NCBI RefSeq assembly: GCF_017873395.1
Contig: NZ_JAGGKC010000006.1
Coordinates: 78,052 to 142,051 of the forward strand
Direction: 5' to 3'
DNA length: 64,000 nt
Source of the DNA: Youngiibacter multivorans
GTDB taxonomy: Bacteria > Bacillota > Clostridia > Clostridiales > Clostridiaceae
Of this stretch, positions 35,796 through 44,613 are shown one piece after another; positions within the stretch are counted from its first letter, which is position 1, and every line of letters begins with the position of its first letter. Made by a program: the position numbers and the translations under genes. The notes under the pieces are model-generated. The model was not told where the DNA came from. It made no database searches and worked only from the letters and a program-made list of their open reading frames with translations.

Positions 35796-36974
35796 CTATT
35801 CCCCTTTGAGGATTTCGTCAAGAAGCCTGTCGGCTGTTTCCCTTTTGGTCAATTCTCCAAAGGCTGTCTTTTTGCCATCCCTGGAATAAAGCACCAGAGA
35901 ATTCCTGTCCTCTCCAAAAACCTTGCCTCCGGAAATGTCATTCGCCGCTATGAAGTCGAGGTTCTTCTTTTCCAGCTTATCAACAGCATATTTTTCGATA
36001 TCGTGGGATTCCGCTGCAAATCCTACAAGCACCTGCTGCTTCTTTCTCTCTCCCATCTCACGGAGTATGTCATTGTCCTTCTCGAGCTCGATGATAAGGG
36101 GACCTTCAGTCTTCTTTATTTTGGTCTCAGAATATTTTCTGACCTTGAAATCTGAGACAGCAGCAGCCTTTATGACATAGTCCATTGAGTCATACACGGA
36201 CAACGCAGCATCTCTCATCTCACTGTTCGTCCTTGCTTCAAGAAGCCTGACTCCACTTGGAAGAGGCACGGTAACCTCACCATAAACAAGTGTCACGTCC
36301 GCTCCTCTGTCCCTTGCCGCTTCAGCGATGCTTATCCCCATCTTTCCTGAGGACCTGTTGCTGATGAACCTTACCGGGTCAATGGGAGCTACCGTTCCAC
36401 CTGCAGTGACAAGGACCTTTTTACCTTGAAAATCATTCTTAGGGTAAAGCAGCCTGATTATATCATCCACAATATCCTGTACGTTCGCCAGCTTCCCTTC
36501 ACCCACATCTCCGCATGCCAGCCTTCCGGATCCGGGCATTGTGAAGCTGTAGCCAAGGCTTTTTAGCTTTGCAATATTTTCCTGTACAATTGGATTCCCG
36601 AACATCTTGGTATTCATTGCAGGTGCTATGAGCTTTTTGGCTTCAGTAGCCATTATTGAAGTTGTAATGAAATCGTCGGCGATTCCTCCTGCAATTTTCC
36701 CTATGATATTTGCCGTAGCAGGCACGATTGCGAACACATCAGCCTTTTTCGCCAGTGATATATGAGCTATCTCCCAGGTCTTTGGTTCCATGAACATGTC
36801 CGTAAGGACAGGATTCTGGCTGAGTGACTGGAACGACAGCGGGCGCACGAATTCCTGGGCTGACGCAGACATGGCTACGTCTACCTCAACTCCAAGCTTC
36901 TTTAGTGCAGACACGACCTCAAGGGCCTTGTATGCAGCAATGCCCCCTGTAACACCTATCACCACGTTCTTCAA
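35796..36974 (-). CDS. coaBC: Bifunctional phosphopantothenoylcysteine decarboxylase / phosphopantothenate-cysteine ligase
   Basis: The 392-residue fusion has an N-terminal flavoprotein CoaC domain, with GVTGGIAAYKALE, PAMNTKMF and GRLACGDVGEG. The C-terminal CoaB domain (about 185-392) has VTAGGTVAPIDPVRFISNRSSGKMG and AAAVSDF. It performs two steps of coenzyme A synthesis; coaD elsewhere in the window does a later one. It lies next to rpoZ. Confidence 0.97.
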   Translation of the reverse strand: MKNVVIGVTGGIAAYKALEVVSALKKLGVEVDVAMSASAQEFVRPLSFQSLSQNPVLTDMFMEPKTWEIAHISLAKKADVFAIVPATANIIGKIAGGIADDFITTSIMATEAKKLIAPAMNTKMFGNPIVQENIAKLKSLGYSFTMPGSGRLACGDVGEGKLANVQDIVDDIIRLLYPKNDFQGKKVLVTAGGTVAPIDPVRFISNRSSGKMGISIAEAARDRGADVTLVYGEVTVPLPSGVRLLEARTNSEMRDAALSVYDSMDYVIKAAAVSDFKVRKYSETKIKKTEGPLIIELEKDNDILREMGERKKQQVLVGFAAESHDIEKYAVDKLEKKNLDFIAANDISGGKVFGEDRNSLVLYSRDGKKTAFGELTKRETADRLLDEILKGE

Positions 36975-36975
36975 T

Positions 36976-37191
36976 TTACTTCACTCCGTCCTTCAGAGTC
37001 TCGTAATGTATCAGTCCTTCATTGACCTCATTTATAGCTATTGAAAGCGGTTTGTTGCTGTCAAATTCAGTAAGCAGCGGACTCCCGTCAAGAATCTGCC
37101 TTGCTCTTCTTGCTGTAACGGTCACAAGCCTGTACCTGTTGTCCACCTTTTCGAGAAGTTCAGTCACCGATGGTTCAATCATTGAATGCAT
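36976..37191 (-). CDS. rpoZ: RNA polymerase omega subunit
   Basis: The 71-residue protein has EPSVTELLEKVDNRYRLVTVTARRARQI, the omega signature (split motif). It aids RNA polymerase assembly. ATG at 37189-37191 has GGAGG upstream, and the gene overlaps gmk by 17 bp. Confidence 0.95.
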   Translation of the reverse strand: MHSMIEPSVTELLEKVDNRYRLVTVTARRARQILDGSPLLTEFDSNKPLSIAINEVNEGLIHYETLKDGVK

Positions 37192-37801
37192 TAAAATTTT
37201 CCTCCTTCAAGGATATTAATTCCTTGCTTATCCTGGTTACACGACATTTCTCAGCTACTACTATGCTCCTGAGTTTTTCATAGGACTCTGCCACAGTCTT
37301 GTTTATTATAGCGTAATTATACTTGGAAACATAGTTGAGCTCGTCGAAGGCTGCCCTGAACCTTGTGATCAGTGATTCAGGTGTTTCGCTTCCTCTTCCC
37401 ACTATCCTCTTCTTAAGCTCGCTCATGGTAGGAGGCAGAATGAAGACAAATATGCCTTCTGTTGTATTCTCCTGGACGTTCAGCGCCCCCTGGATATCTA
37501 TCTCCAGTATGACGTCTACCCCTTCAGAAAGCTTCTTTTCAACCTCTGAACGGGGAGTCCCGTAATAGTTGCCGTATACCTCGGCATATTCGAGAAAGTC
37601 GTCTTCAGCGATCCTCCTCTCGAATTCCTCCCGGCTTAAGAAAAAGTAGCTTTCACCATGTACCTCTCCGGCTCGCGGCTGCCTCGTTGTTGCAGACACA
37701 GAATTCCACACGTCCCTGTTCTTTTCCGTATATTCCCTGCAGACTGTTCCCTTGCCTGCACCTGAAGGTCCTGAGAGGACCAGAAGCAATCCTCTATTCA
37801 T
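37175..37801 (-). CDS. gmk: Guanylate kinase
   Basis: The 208-residue protein has the P-loop SGPSGAGKGTV at 9-19 and TTRQPRAGEVHGESYFF-like GMP-binding residues near 38-55. It phosphorylates GMP to GDP. It overlaps remA by 8 bp and rpoZ by 17 bp, the usual yicC-remA-gmk-rpoZ-coaBC operon. Confidence 0.97.
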   Translation of the reverse strand: MNRGLLLVLSGPSGAGKGTVCREYTEKNRDVWNSVSATTRQPRAGEVHGESYFFLSREEFERRIAEDDFLEYAEVYGNYYGTPRSEVEKKLSEGVDVILEIDIQGALNVQENTTEGIFVFILPPTMSELKKRIVGRGSETPESLITRFRAAFDELNYVSKYNYAIINKTVAESYEKLRSIVVAEKCRVTRISKELISLKEENFNAFND

Positions 37802-38069
37802 CTATGCCGACCTCATCGATCTGGCCGTCCATGGACTGAAGCCTGTGTGCAACGGTCTCCGGCTGCACTGCGGAGAGTATGATATGGTCTGAATCCGTGA
37901 TAATGACGGCTCTGGTCCTTCTTCCATATGTGGCATCTATGAGCATGCCCCTGTCCCTTGCCTCCTGGATTATCCTTTTTATTGGTGCTGATTCCGGGCT
38001 TACTATCGCTACCAGCTTGTTGGCAGAGACTATGTTCCCGAATCCTATGTTGACAAGCTTTATCGCCAT
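37794..38069 (-). CDS. remA: RemA family regulator (DUF370)
   Basis: The 91-residue protein begins MAIKLVNIGFGNIVSANKLVAIVSP, the RemA pattern, and has DATYGRRTRAVIITDSDHIILSA. In Bacillus RemA is a DNA-binding ring-forming activator of biofilm and osmoprotection genes. In Clostridia the gene mostly sits, as here, between yicC and gmk. Confidence 0.95.
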   Translation of the reverse strand: MAIKLVNIGFGNIVSANKLVAIVSPESAPIKRIIQEARDRGMLIDATYGRRTRAVIITDSDHIILSAVQPETVAHRLQSMDGQIDEVGIDE

Positions 38070-38100
38070 GAGAACCTCCTTAAGTTCAATGGAGAATGCA

Positions 38101-38979
38101 TCACTCTATGTTCTGCATCTGCTCCCTTATTTTTTCGATGTCGTTCTTTATTTCCAGGACGGTGTTCGTTATTGTGATGTCCACCGATTTGGATGCCATG
38201 GTGTTAGCTTCTCTGTTCATCTCCTGAGCCAGGAAATCAAGCTTCCTTCCGACAGGTTCCTCCTCTGCGAGGAATGACCTGAACTGCTCCATATGGCTTG
38301 AAAGCCTCGTTATCTCCTCGTCTATGCTGGCTCTGTCAGTATACAGGGCAACCTCAAGCGCCACTCTGTTCTCATCTACGGGTATCTGGTCCATTATGCC
38401 CTTGAGCCTTTCAAACAGCTTCTCCCTGTATGCGGGCATGACTGTAATCTCCCGAGCCTTTATGACCTCAAGCTTTTCCAGAATGGAATCAGCCTTTTGA
38501 AGCATGTCTCGCTTCAAAAGCTCCCCTTCCTTCTGTCTCATGACCTGCATTATGGCTGCTGAATCCCTTACTGCCTTTTCGAGAAGTATCCAGATCTCAT
38601 CCAGGTTCTCTTCAGTCTCTTCAGTATAGACCACGTCTGGAAACTTCGAAATCAGCGAAACCGAAACATCATCGACAAGACCCAATTCATCCCTCATTTG
38701 CTTAAGGATAGATGCATATCTTCCAGCCAGAGATTCATTGTACTTGACCTCAAGGTCATCCTTGATATGGTTCCTGTAGGTTATGAACATGTCGAGCTTT
38801 CCCCTGGTTATATATTCCTGGAGAGTCTTCCTCATCCTGTCTTCCAACGGGAACAGGCTCTTTGGCATTCTTATGTTGACGTCGAAATATCTGTGGTTTA
38901 CTCCCTTAAGCTCCACAATGACGCTTCTTTTGCCGTCATCGGCCAGGGCTCTTCCGAAGCCTGTCATACTTTTTATCAT
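38101..38979 (-). CDS. yicC: YicC/YloC family endoribonuclease
   Basis: The 292-residue protein begins MIKSMTGFGRA and has VELKGVNHRYFDVNIRMP near 25 and the C-terminal GRKLDFLAQEMNREANTMASKS, both diagnostic. YicC family members are RNases linked to small RNA turnover. The start at 38977-38979 has GGAGGATCTC upstream. A promoter precedes it. Confidence 0.95.
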   Translation of the reverse strand: MIKSMTGFGRALADDGKRSVIVELKGVNHRYFDVNIRMPKSLFPLEDRMRKTLQEYITRGKLDMFITYRNHIKDDLEVKYNESLAGRYASILKQMRDELGLVDDVSVSLISKFPDVVYTEETEENLDEIWILLEKAVRDSAAIMQVMRQKEGELLKRDMLQKADSILEKLEVIKAREITVMPAYREKLFERLKGIMDQIPVDENRVALEVALYTDRASIDEEITRLSSHMEQFRSFLAEEEPVGRKLDFLAQEMNREANTMASKSVDITITNTVLEIKNDIEKIREQMQNIE

Positions 38980-39006
38980 GAGATCCTCCGATTTCAGTTT
39001 ATAAAC

Positions 39007-39036
39007 ATTATAGCTGTACGGCGGCACAAAGTTCAA
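39007..39036 (-). promoter_or_regulatory. Promoter of yicC-remA-gmk-rpoZ-coaBC
   Basis: TTGAAC (39031-39036) and TATAAT (39007-39012) are 18 bp apart on the minus strand, 28 bp before yicC. The -35 lies about 11 bp past the stop of the asparaginase gene's 3' end region. Confidence 0.7.
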
Positions 39037-39046
39037 GCACAAGGCA

Positions 39047-40045
39047 CTATGTCACGAGATGCGGATACAGGTCATGCTCAAACCATTCCCTCACATCATT
39101 CGGGTCATTGAAGAGTGAAAGTGCCACCATAAGCTTTATCCTTGCCTTCTGGCCCGGCAGACTTTCCCCGAATATTACTCCCATGGACCTCAGGTGTTTT
39201 CCTCCACCCTCGTAGCCATAGCTCTCGTAAACCCTTCCTTCGTAGCATCTGGAGACAATAACCACAGGTATGCCTTTGGACAGGGCATATCTTATGCCTT
39301 CAACCATCTGCGGAGGTACGTTTCCTCTACCAAGGGCCTCGATTACGATCCCCTTGTCGCCCTTGTCAACTGAGAACCTGATAAATGAGGAATCCATTCC
39401 GGCACAGGCCTTGATCAATGAAACCCTCGATTCTACCTTTGACACGCTCCTGCATTGCCTGCCTGACGCTACCCTGTAGTATATCACACTATTGTTGTCT
39501 ATTATCCCTATGGGACCGAATAAAGGTGTCCTGAAAGCGTTGAGAGCCATGGAATTGGCCTTGGTGACCTCAGACGCGGAATGCAGCTCGCCATTCATGC
39601 AGACAAGGACTCCCCGCCCTTTGGATGTTTCCGTGGAGGCAGCCACAATCGCCTGGGCCAGGTTGAAAGGTCCGTCATAGCCGAGCTCTGAACCGCTCCT
39701 CATGGAGCCAGTAAAAACTATCGGTTTTACAGTCTCAATCGTAAGGTCCAGAAGATACGCTGTTTCCTCCAGAGTGTCCGTACCATGGGTTATTACAATC
39801 CCGTATATACCTTCATCTTCCAGCAGCTTCGTTACATAGGCCTGCAGGTCCATTATCCGGTCTATGGTCATGTGAGGACTCGGAACTGAGCTGAAGTTAT
39901 GTGAAACCACCTCAGCATGTTCTTCAATTCCGGTGACCATGCTCATTATCTCCTCGCCGGTAAGCGTCGGAACTGCAGCCTTGAGCTTCGGGTCCAGCTT
40001 CATTGAGATGGTTCCCCCGTTGAACACCACAGCGATTTTTCTCAT
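39047..40045 (-). CDS. Asparaginase (type I/II family)
   Basis: The 332-residue protein has the catalytic NGGTIS near residue 9-14 (Thr12) and ITHGTDTLEETAYLL at about 86 on (Thr89, Asp90). TGSMRSGSELGYDGPFNL follows. No signal peptide is present, so it is cytoplasmic, hydrolysing asparagine to aspartate and ammonia. It is the last gene after the rlmL-like gene, with no spacing. Substrate preference between asparagine and glutamine cannot be told. Confidence 0.93.
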   Translation of the reverse strand: MRKIAVVFNGGTISMKLDPKLKAAVPTLTGEEIMSMVTGIEEHAEVVSHNFSSVPSPHMTIDRIMDLQAYVTKLLEDEGIYGIVITHGTDTLEETAYLLDLTIETVKPIVFTGSMRSGSELGYDGPFNLAQAIVAASTETSKGRGVLVCMNGELHSASEVTKANSMALNAFRTPLFGPIGIIDNNSVIYYRVASGRQCRSVSKVESRVSLIKACAGMDSSFIRFSVDKGDKGIVIEALGRGNVPPQMVEGIRYALSKGIPVVIVSRCYEGRVYESYGYEGGGKHLRSMGVIFGESLPGQKARIKLMVALSLFNDPNDVREWFEHDLYPHLVT

Positions 40046-41173
40046 TTAAGTCACCTTTTTTTCAGCGAAATACTGGTAGTAGTATGTCATTATCCTTCCA
40101 TTGTAAAGCTTCCTGTTTTTTGAGGCCTTTCTTCCGAATGCCTTTTCGAAGCCATCCATGCTTGAAAGGACATAGTAATCCGCATCCTGCATCCTGGCTT
40201 TGTCTCGGCCGAGCTTTGTCATTAGTGCAGTGACCTCTGCAGCCTCTCCCATTCTTTCTCCGTAGGGTGGATTCGTTATAAGGATGATATCCCTGTCATT
40301 AAGTGTCAGGTTCCTGAAATCTTCCTTGTAGAAATATATGTTGTCAAAGACACCTGCCTTCTTGGCATTGATCCTTGCAGTGCTTAAGACATAAGAGTCA
40401 TTGTCGTAACCGGTTATTGACAGCTTTCTTCTCTTCTCAGCCAGCTTGGCACCCTCCCTGACCTGCTCCCAGATGTCCGAAGGGAAAGTTGGCCAGGTTT
40501 CTGAGACGAAGGGCCTTGATATGCCAGGCGTAATGTTCTGGGCTATCATCGCCGCTTCAATCAGTATTGTTCCCGACCCGCAGAACGGATCCACAAGCGG
40601 CCTCTCACCGTCATAGCCTGAGATCAGTACAAGTGCCGCTGCAAGAGTCTCCTTCAGCGGAGCTGTTCCCGAGCTTTCCCTGTAGCCTCTCTTGTGAAGC
40701 CCGGGGCCAGACGTATCAAGTGACAGAGTCACCCTGTCCTTTAGGATGCCGACCTCAATCTTATACACAGGTCCGTCTTCAGGGAACAATTCATTCCTGT
40801 ATGTCTTTCTCATTGAGTCAACGACTGCCTTCTTGACTATGCTCTGGCAGTCAGGAACGCTGTGGAGCGTACTCTTTACCGATTTCCCCGTTACGTGCAT
40901 CTTACCGTCCAGTGGAACTATCGAAGGGAAATCTACTGCAAGGGTTCCCTGATAAAGCTCCTCGAAGGAAAATGCCTCAAATTCTGAAAGGCAGATGAGC
41001 ACTCTTTCCGCAGTCCTGAGATGGATGTTGCATATTGCTATGTCCATCTCGTCACCCTCGAACATGACCCTGCCATTTTCAAGCTTAAGGTCCTCGTATC
41101 CCAGGTCCTTCAGCTCCCTTGCGGTAACATTCTCAAGTCCGAAGGCACACGTGGCTATGATCTTATAATCCAT
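40046..41173 (-). CDS. Class I SAM-dependent RNA methyltransferase with THUMP domain (RlmL/YpsC-like)
   Basis: The 375-residue protein begins MDYKIIATCAFGLENVTARELKDLGY and has a THUMP region. The methyltransferase carries VDPFCGSGTILIEAAMIA and catalytic ITNPPYGERMG. The family methylates guanine N2 in 23S rRNA (m2G2445 in E. coli RlmL N-domain). Two ATGs are adjacent; the second (41171-41173) has better spacing (6 nt) to AAGGAG inside exoA. It overlaps the exoA end. Confidence 0.92.
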   Translation of the reverse strand: MDYKIIATCAFGLENVTARELKDLGYEDLKLENGRVMFEGDEMDIAICNIHLRTAERVLICLSEFEAFSFEELYQGTLAVDFPSIVPLDGKMHVTGKSVKSTLHSVPDCQSIVKKAVVDSMRKTYRNELFPEDGPVYKIEVGILKDRVTLSLDTSGPGLHKRGYRESSGTAPLKETLAAALVLISGYDGERPLVDPFCGSGTILIEAAMIAQNITPGISRPFVSETWPTFPSDIWEQVREGAKLAEKRRKLSITGYDNDSYVLSTARINAKKAGVFDNIYFYKEDFRNLTLNDRDIILITNPPYGERMGEAAEVTALMTKLGRDKARMQDADYYVLSSMDGFEKAFGRKASKNRKLYNGRIMTYYYQYFAEKKVT

Positions 41174-41948
41174 CATTCTCTCCTTCGGCGATAACCAGCG
41201 ATATTGGGCAATGGTCAGAGCCAAAATATTCGTTGTGTATTCCAGTGTCTTGCACTAGACCTTCAGCATTGTCAGAAACCACGAAATAGTCTATGCGCCA
41301 ACCTACATTCCTGTCCCTCGCCTTGAACCGCTGGTCCCACCAGGTGTAAATCTCAGTTTCCTTGTTCCTGTCCCTGAAGACATCCTTGAAGCCTGATGCG
41401 AGAAGCCTTGTGAACCACTCTCTCTCAATAGGCAGAAAGCCAGAGGTTGTTTCGTTGGACTTTGGATTCTTAAGGTCTATCTCATTGTGGGCCACGTTGA
41501 AGTCGCCAGTTATGATCACATTCCTGCCAGCTTCCCTTAAAGCCATGAACTCCAGTAGCAGGTCTTCATAGAACCTCATCTTGTAGGCAAGCCTGTCCTC
41601 TCCTCTTCCCCCGTTCGGAAAATAGATGTTGAACAGAGTGACCGTCCCATTGTCTATCCTTATGACCCTGCCTTCGTCATCATAATCAGGAATCCCTATA
41701 CCATACCTTACGCTGTCTACAGGTACCCTGATGTAAGCTGCGACTCCGCTGTAGCCTTTTCTGAGTGCTGAATGCATGTGGAGAGTGTAGCCCATTTCCT
41801 TCAGAAAATGATCATTCTCCAGCTGGCTTTCCTGCATCTTGGTTTCCTGTATCAGCAGTATGTCTGCATCAAGAAGAGCGACGCTCTCCCTGAATCCTTT
41901 TTTAGTTATCGCCCTGAGCCCGTTTACGTTCCATGAAACAATCTTCAT
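41163..41948 (-). CDS. exoA: Exodeoxyribonuclease III (ExoA/Xth)
   Basis: The 261-residue protein has SWNVNGLRAI near 4, LIQETKMQESQL near 33, TGDFNVAHNEIDL near 147 and GSDHCPISL near the C-terminus, the metal-dependent endonuclease/exonuclease motifs. It is an AP endonuclease for base excision repair. It lies 9 bp after pyrR. Confidence 0.96.
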   Translation of the reverse strand: MKIVSWNVNGLRAITKKGFRESVALLDADILLIQETKMQESQLENDHFLKEMGYTLHMHSALRKGYSGVAAYIRVPVDSVRYGIGIPDYDDEGRVIRIDNGTVTLFNIYFPNGGRGEDRLAYKMRFYEDLLLEFMALREAGRNVIITGDFNVAHNEIDLKNPKSNETTSGFLPIEREWFTRLLASGFKDVFRDRNKETEIYTWWDQRFKARDRNVGWRIDYFVVSDNAEGLVQDTGIHNEYFGSDHCPISLVIAEGENDGL

Positions 41949-41957
41949 TCTATTCTC

Positions 41958-42494
41958 CTATAGCTCATACAGCTTTACAGCCTCATTGCCGTCTGTTTCC
42001 ATGAGCTCCACCTGAATCAGCTCCTGCCTGGATGTGGGTATGTTCTTCCCTACGTAATCTGCCCTGATTGGGAGCTCCCTGTGGCCTCTGTCTATAAGGA
42101 CGGCAAGCTGGATGCTCTGGGGCCTTCCGTTTGAGAATACCGCATCTATGGCAGCCCTTACAGTTCGACCAGTGAATATGACATCATCCACCAGTATTAC
42201 CTTCTTCCCCTTTATCTGGACATCAATTGCTGCATCCTTGATCATAGGCATCTCATAGCTCTGCTCAAGGTCATCCCTGTAGAACGTGATGTCCACGCTT
42301 CCGACAGGTACCTTAGCATCCTCGAATGACTTTATGTTCTCTGCGATCCTCTCGGCAAGAGGCATCCCCCTTCTTTTGATTCCAATGAGGACTATGTCCT
42401 CCACACCCTTGTTCTTTTCGACGATTTCATGTGAAATCCTCGCAATCGCCCTCTTTATGGCCATTTCATCCAAAAGGTTTGATTTGAAGTTCAT
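41958..42494 (-). CDS. pyrR: Bifunctional pyrimidine regulator / uracil phosphoribosyltransferase PyrR
   Basis: The 178-residue protein has the PRPP-binding VILVDDVIFTGRTVRAAID at about 95-113 and VEDIVLIGIKRRGMPLAERIA near 35. PyrR binds pyr mRNA and has uracil phosphoribosyltransferase activity. Here it follows rluD with a 4-bp overlap. No other pyrimidine gene lies in the window and no PyrR binding loop was recognised, so its targets must be elsewhere. Confidence 0.95.
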   Translation of the reverse strand: MNFKSNLLDEMAIKRAIARISHEIVEKNKGVEDIVLIGIKRRGMPLAERIAENIKSFEDAKVPVGSVDITFYRDDLEQSYEMPMIKDAAIDVQIKGKKVILVDDVIFTGRTVRAAIDAVFSNGRPQSIQLAVLIDRGHRELPIRADYVGKNIPTSRQELIQVELMETDGNEAVKLYEL

Positions 42495-43405
42495 ATCGCG
42501 CCCCCCTGCCTTTTTAGGTTTTTCAGGTATTCTCTGAATTCATCATGAACCGGTCTCCAAAATAAGAGCCTTTTGCCGCCTGGAACATAGAATCCCAGCT
42601 TTGCAGCATGCAGCATCTGCCCTTTGGTCCTGTCCTTTTTAGTGCCATATACGAAATCACCGACAAGCGGGTGCCCGACCGATGCCATATGTACCCTTAT
42701 CTGGTGAGTCCTGCCTGTTTCAAGCCTTACCCTGAGGAGAGTACAGCCCTTGTATCTTGCAATCACCTTCCAGTGTGTTACGGCACGTTTCCCATCCTTG
42801 TCGATGCCCATCTTCAGCCTGTCCTTCTTCGACCTTGCCATCGGCGCATCTACTGTTCCCTCGTCGTTTCTGAAGCTGCCATGGCAAAGGGCGATATATT
42901 CCCTGTCCATGGAATGGTCCTTCAGCTGCTCTGAAAGCAGCTGATGTGCCTTGTCGCTCTTCGCAACAACCAGGAGACCTGTTGTATCCTTGTCTATCCT
43001 GTGGACTATTCCGGGTCTCAGTACACCGTTTATTCCTGACAGGTCGCTTATGTGGAAAAGAAGCGCATTGACCAGAGTATCAGTGTAGTTTCCTACTGCG
43101 GGATGCACAACCATGCCTTTAGCCTTATCAACCACAAGCAGGTCCTGGTCCTCATAGACAACATCTATAGGCAGGTCCTTGGGGACCACTTCAAGTGTAT
43201 CAAGCTCAGGAAGCGAGACGAGTATGGTCTCTGTGCCCTTAAGCCGGTATGAAGCTTTCCTGTCCTTGTCGTCGACTGTTATGAGGCCATCATCCAGAAG
43301 CTTCTGAACATAGGACCTCGAAAGGTCCTTGAGAACTTCAGTCATGAATACATCAAGCCTTTTTCCGTTATCCTCATCCTTTGTAAGGAACTGAAGTTCT
43401 TCCAA
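42491..43405 (-). CDS. rluD: 23S rRNA pseudouridine synthase, RluD family
   Basis: The 304-residue protein has an N-terminal S4 domain (KRLDVFMTEVLKDLSRSYVQ) and the catalytic GIVHRIDKDTTGLLVVAK with the conserved Asp at about 140. It makes pseudouridines in helix 69 of 23S rRNA in relatives. It lies between lspA and pyrR, the conserved lspA-rluD-pyrR order. Exact target sites are not shown. Confidence 0.94.
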   Translation of the reverse strand: MEELQFLTKDEDNGKRLDVFMTEVLKDLSRSYVQKLLDDGLITVDDKDRKASYRLKGTETILVSLPELDTLEVVPKDLPIDVVYEDQDLLVVDKAKGMVVHPAVGNYTDTLVNALLFHISDLSGINGVLRPGIVHRIDKDTTGLLVVAKSDKAHQLLSEQLKDHSMDREYIALCHGSFRNDEGTVDAPMARSKKDRLKMGIDKDGKRAVTHWKVIARYKGCTLLRVRLETGRTHQIRVHMASVGHPLVGDFVYGTKKDRTKGQMLHAAKLGFYVPGGKRLLFWRPVHDEFREYLKNLKRQGGAI

Positions 43406-43407
43406 AT

Positions 43408-43854
43408 CTAATCAACATCCTTCAAAATATAAATTATGAGAAGCGCAGTACCGACTGTAATGAACATGTCAGCCACATTGAACGAGGGGAAATAGTAGCT
43501 TGTCTTCCAGTGCCACTCAATGAAGTCTACAACATACCCCTGCCTTACCCTGTCCACCAGGTTTCCAACGGCACCGGCTACTATCATTGCATTGCTGAGA
43601 GTGAACAGCACCGTCCTTTTTTTAGTCCTGAAGTAGTTGATTATTATTCCCAGAATCACAAGAGTCGTAGCTCCTGCTAGGATGTATGCCTTTCCCTGGA
43701 ATATTCCGAATGCTGCCCCTCTGTTCTCAAGATACGCAAGGTCGAAGAAGCCTTCGATAACTGTTATTCCGGAGCTGCCCTTGAGCACGGCAATTGCCCA
43801 GGCCTTTGAAATCCTGTCCAGCACAAGGCCGATTATTACTATGAGTAAAGCCAT
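43408..43854 (-). CDS. lspA: Lipoprotein signal peptidase
   Basis: The 148-residue protein has four membrane segments and the conserved NRGAAFG, GNLVDRV and NVADMF motifs, with the catalytic aspartates in the last two. It cleaves prolipoprotein signal peptides; the window encodes at least three lipoproteins. ATG at 43852-43854 was set by GGAGGAA. The upstream 61 codons open in frame are the structured leader, not coding. Confidence 0.96.
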   Translation of the reverse strand: MALLIVIIGLVLDRISKAWAIAVLKGSSGITVIEGFFDLAYLENRGAAFGIFQGKAYILAGATTLVILGIIINYFRTKKRTVLFTLSNAMIVAGAVGNLVDRVRQGYVVDFIEWHWKTSYYFPSFNVADMFITVGTALLIIYILKDVD

Positions 43855-43969
43855 AAATTCCTCCAAATGGTTCTTTTTGGTGCAACGACAAACAAAGCTT
43901 TCTCGCACCGTTGAAAAAAGCTTGCATAAAGGTTTCTGTGTCGTGCAGGACATCCTGCAGTCTTCCCTC
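43855..43969 (-). promoter_or_regulatory. Structured 115-nt leader of lspA
   Basis: On the minus strand it contains TGCAGG-ATGT-CCTGCA, then an AAGCTTT/AAAGCTT pairing with a T-rich flank, then GGTGCGA/TCGTTGCACC. The second and third elements overlap and could be alternative folds. No known riboswitch class was recognised. Confidence 0.5.
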
Positions 43970-43975
43970 ATAGGT

Positions 43976-44004
43976 ATATTACCATAAGGCAGGTCCCTTA
44001 ACAA
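43976..44004 (-). promoter_or_regulatory. Promoter of lspA operon
   Basis: TTGTTA (43999-44004) and TAATAT (43976-43981) with 17 bp spacing and an extended TGG on the minus strand. It overlaps the end of the divIVA terminator. Confidence 0.65.
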
Positions 44005-44046
44005 GAAAATAGAGGCTGCGGCAGATCCGCGCCTCATCTTCTATTT
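44005..44046 (-). terminator. Terminator after divIVA
   Basis: GAGGC-G-CGG/CCG-CA-GCCTC core stem with flanking AAATA/TATTT, followed by TATTTTCTTG on the minus strand. It ends the long division operon. Confidence 0.75.
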
Positions 44047-44067
44047 GCATTAAATGATTCCATGTCC

Positions 44068-44601
44068 TTAGCCTTCTGCAGCTTCTTCGCCGATGGCGAC
44101 ATCATCCCTGGGAGGAGCAACCTTCAATAGCGGAGTCTTCGGAGTCTTGTCCAGCTCCTCTGAAAGCAAGTTGAAGTTATCCATCTGGTCCTCCAGAAAT
44201 TGCCTTACCTTTCTCCTGTAGCTTGCGAACTCCTGCCTGTATTTCTCGTATTCCCTCTTGAGAAGCTCCACATCGTCAGCTGCCTTGTCGAGGATCATGT
44301 TCGACCTCTCATTGGCTCCCCTGATGATTGCCTCAGCCTCGTTTGTTGCCTGCTGCTTTGTTGAGTCAGCTGTATTCTGAGCAAGTATGAGCGTACTCTG
44401 GATTGTATTTTCGATTGCTGCATAATGGTTGACCTTTTCATTGAAGCCTTCGATCTTTTCCTTCAGGTTCGCATTCTCCCTGTAGAGTGCCTCAAAATCC
44501 TCCACGATCTCATCGAGGAATTCATCCACCTCTTCAGTGCTGTAGCCTCTCATGGTCCTCTTGAACTCTTTGTTCGTAATGTCTATCGGTGTTATCTTCA
44601 T
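44068..44601 (-). CDS. divIVA: DivIVA domain cell division/polarity protein
   Basis: The 177-residue protein begins MKITPIDITNKEFKRTMRGYSTEEVDEFLDEI, the lipid-binding DivIVA N-terminus, followed by long coiled coils (about 30-70 and 95-155). It marks curved membrane at septa and poles. It is the last gene of the murF-to-divIVA unit, 12 bp after ylmH. Confidence 0.95.
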   Translation of the reverse strand: MKITPIDITNKEFKRTMRGYSTEEVDEFLDEIVEDFEALYRENANLKEKIEGFNEKVNHYAAIENTIQSTLILAQNTADSTKQQATNEAEAIIRGANERSNMILDKAADDVELLKREYEKYRQEFASYRRKVRQFLEDQMDNFNLLSEELDKTPKTPLLKVAPPRDDVAIGEEAAEG

Positions 44602-44613
44602 CAGAAATGCCTC

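Noticed and set aside
43727..43927. Open frame starting in the lspA leader
   Set aside because: It is the leader sequence plus lspA in the wrong frame; no ribosome binding site and no homology.
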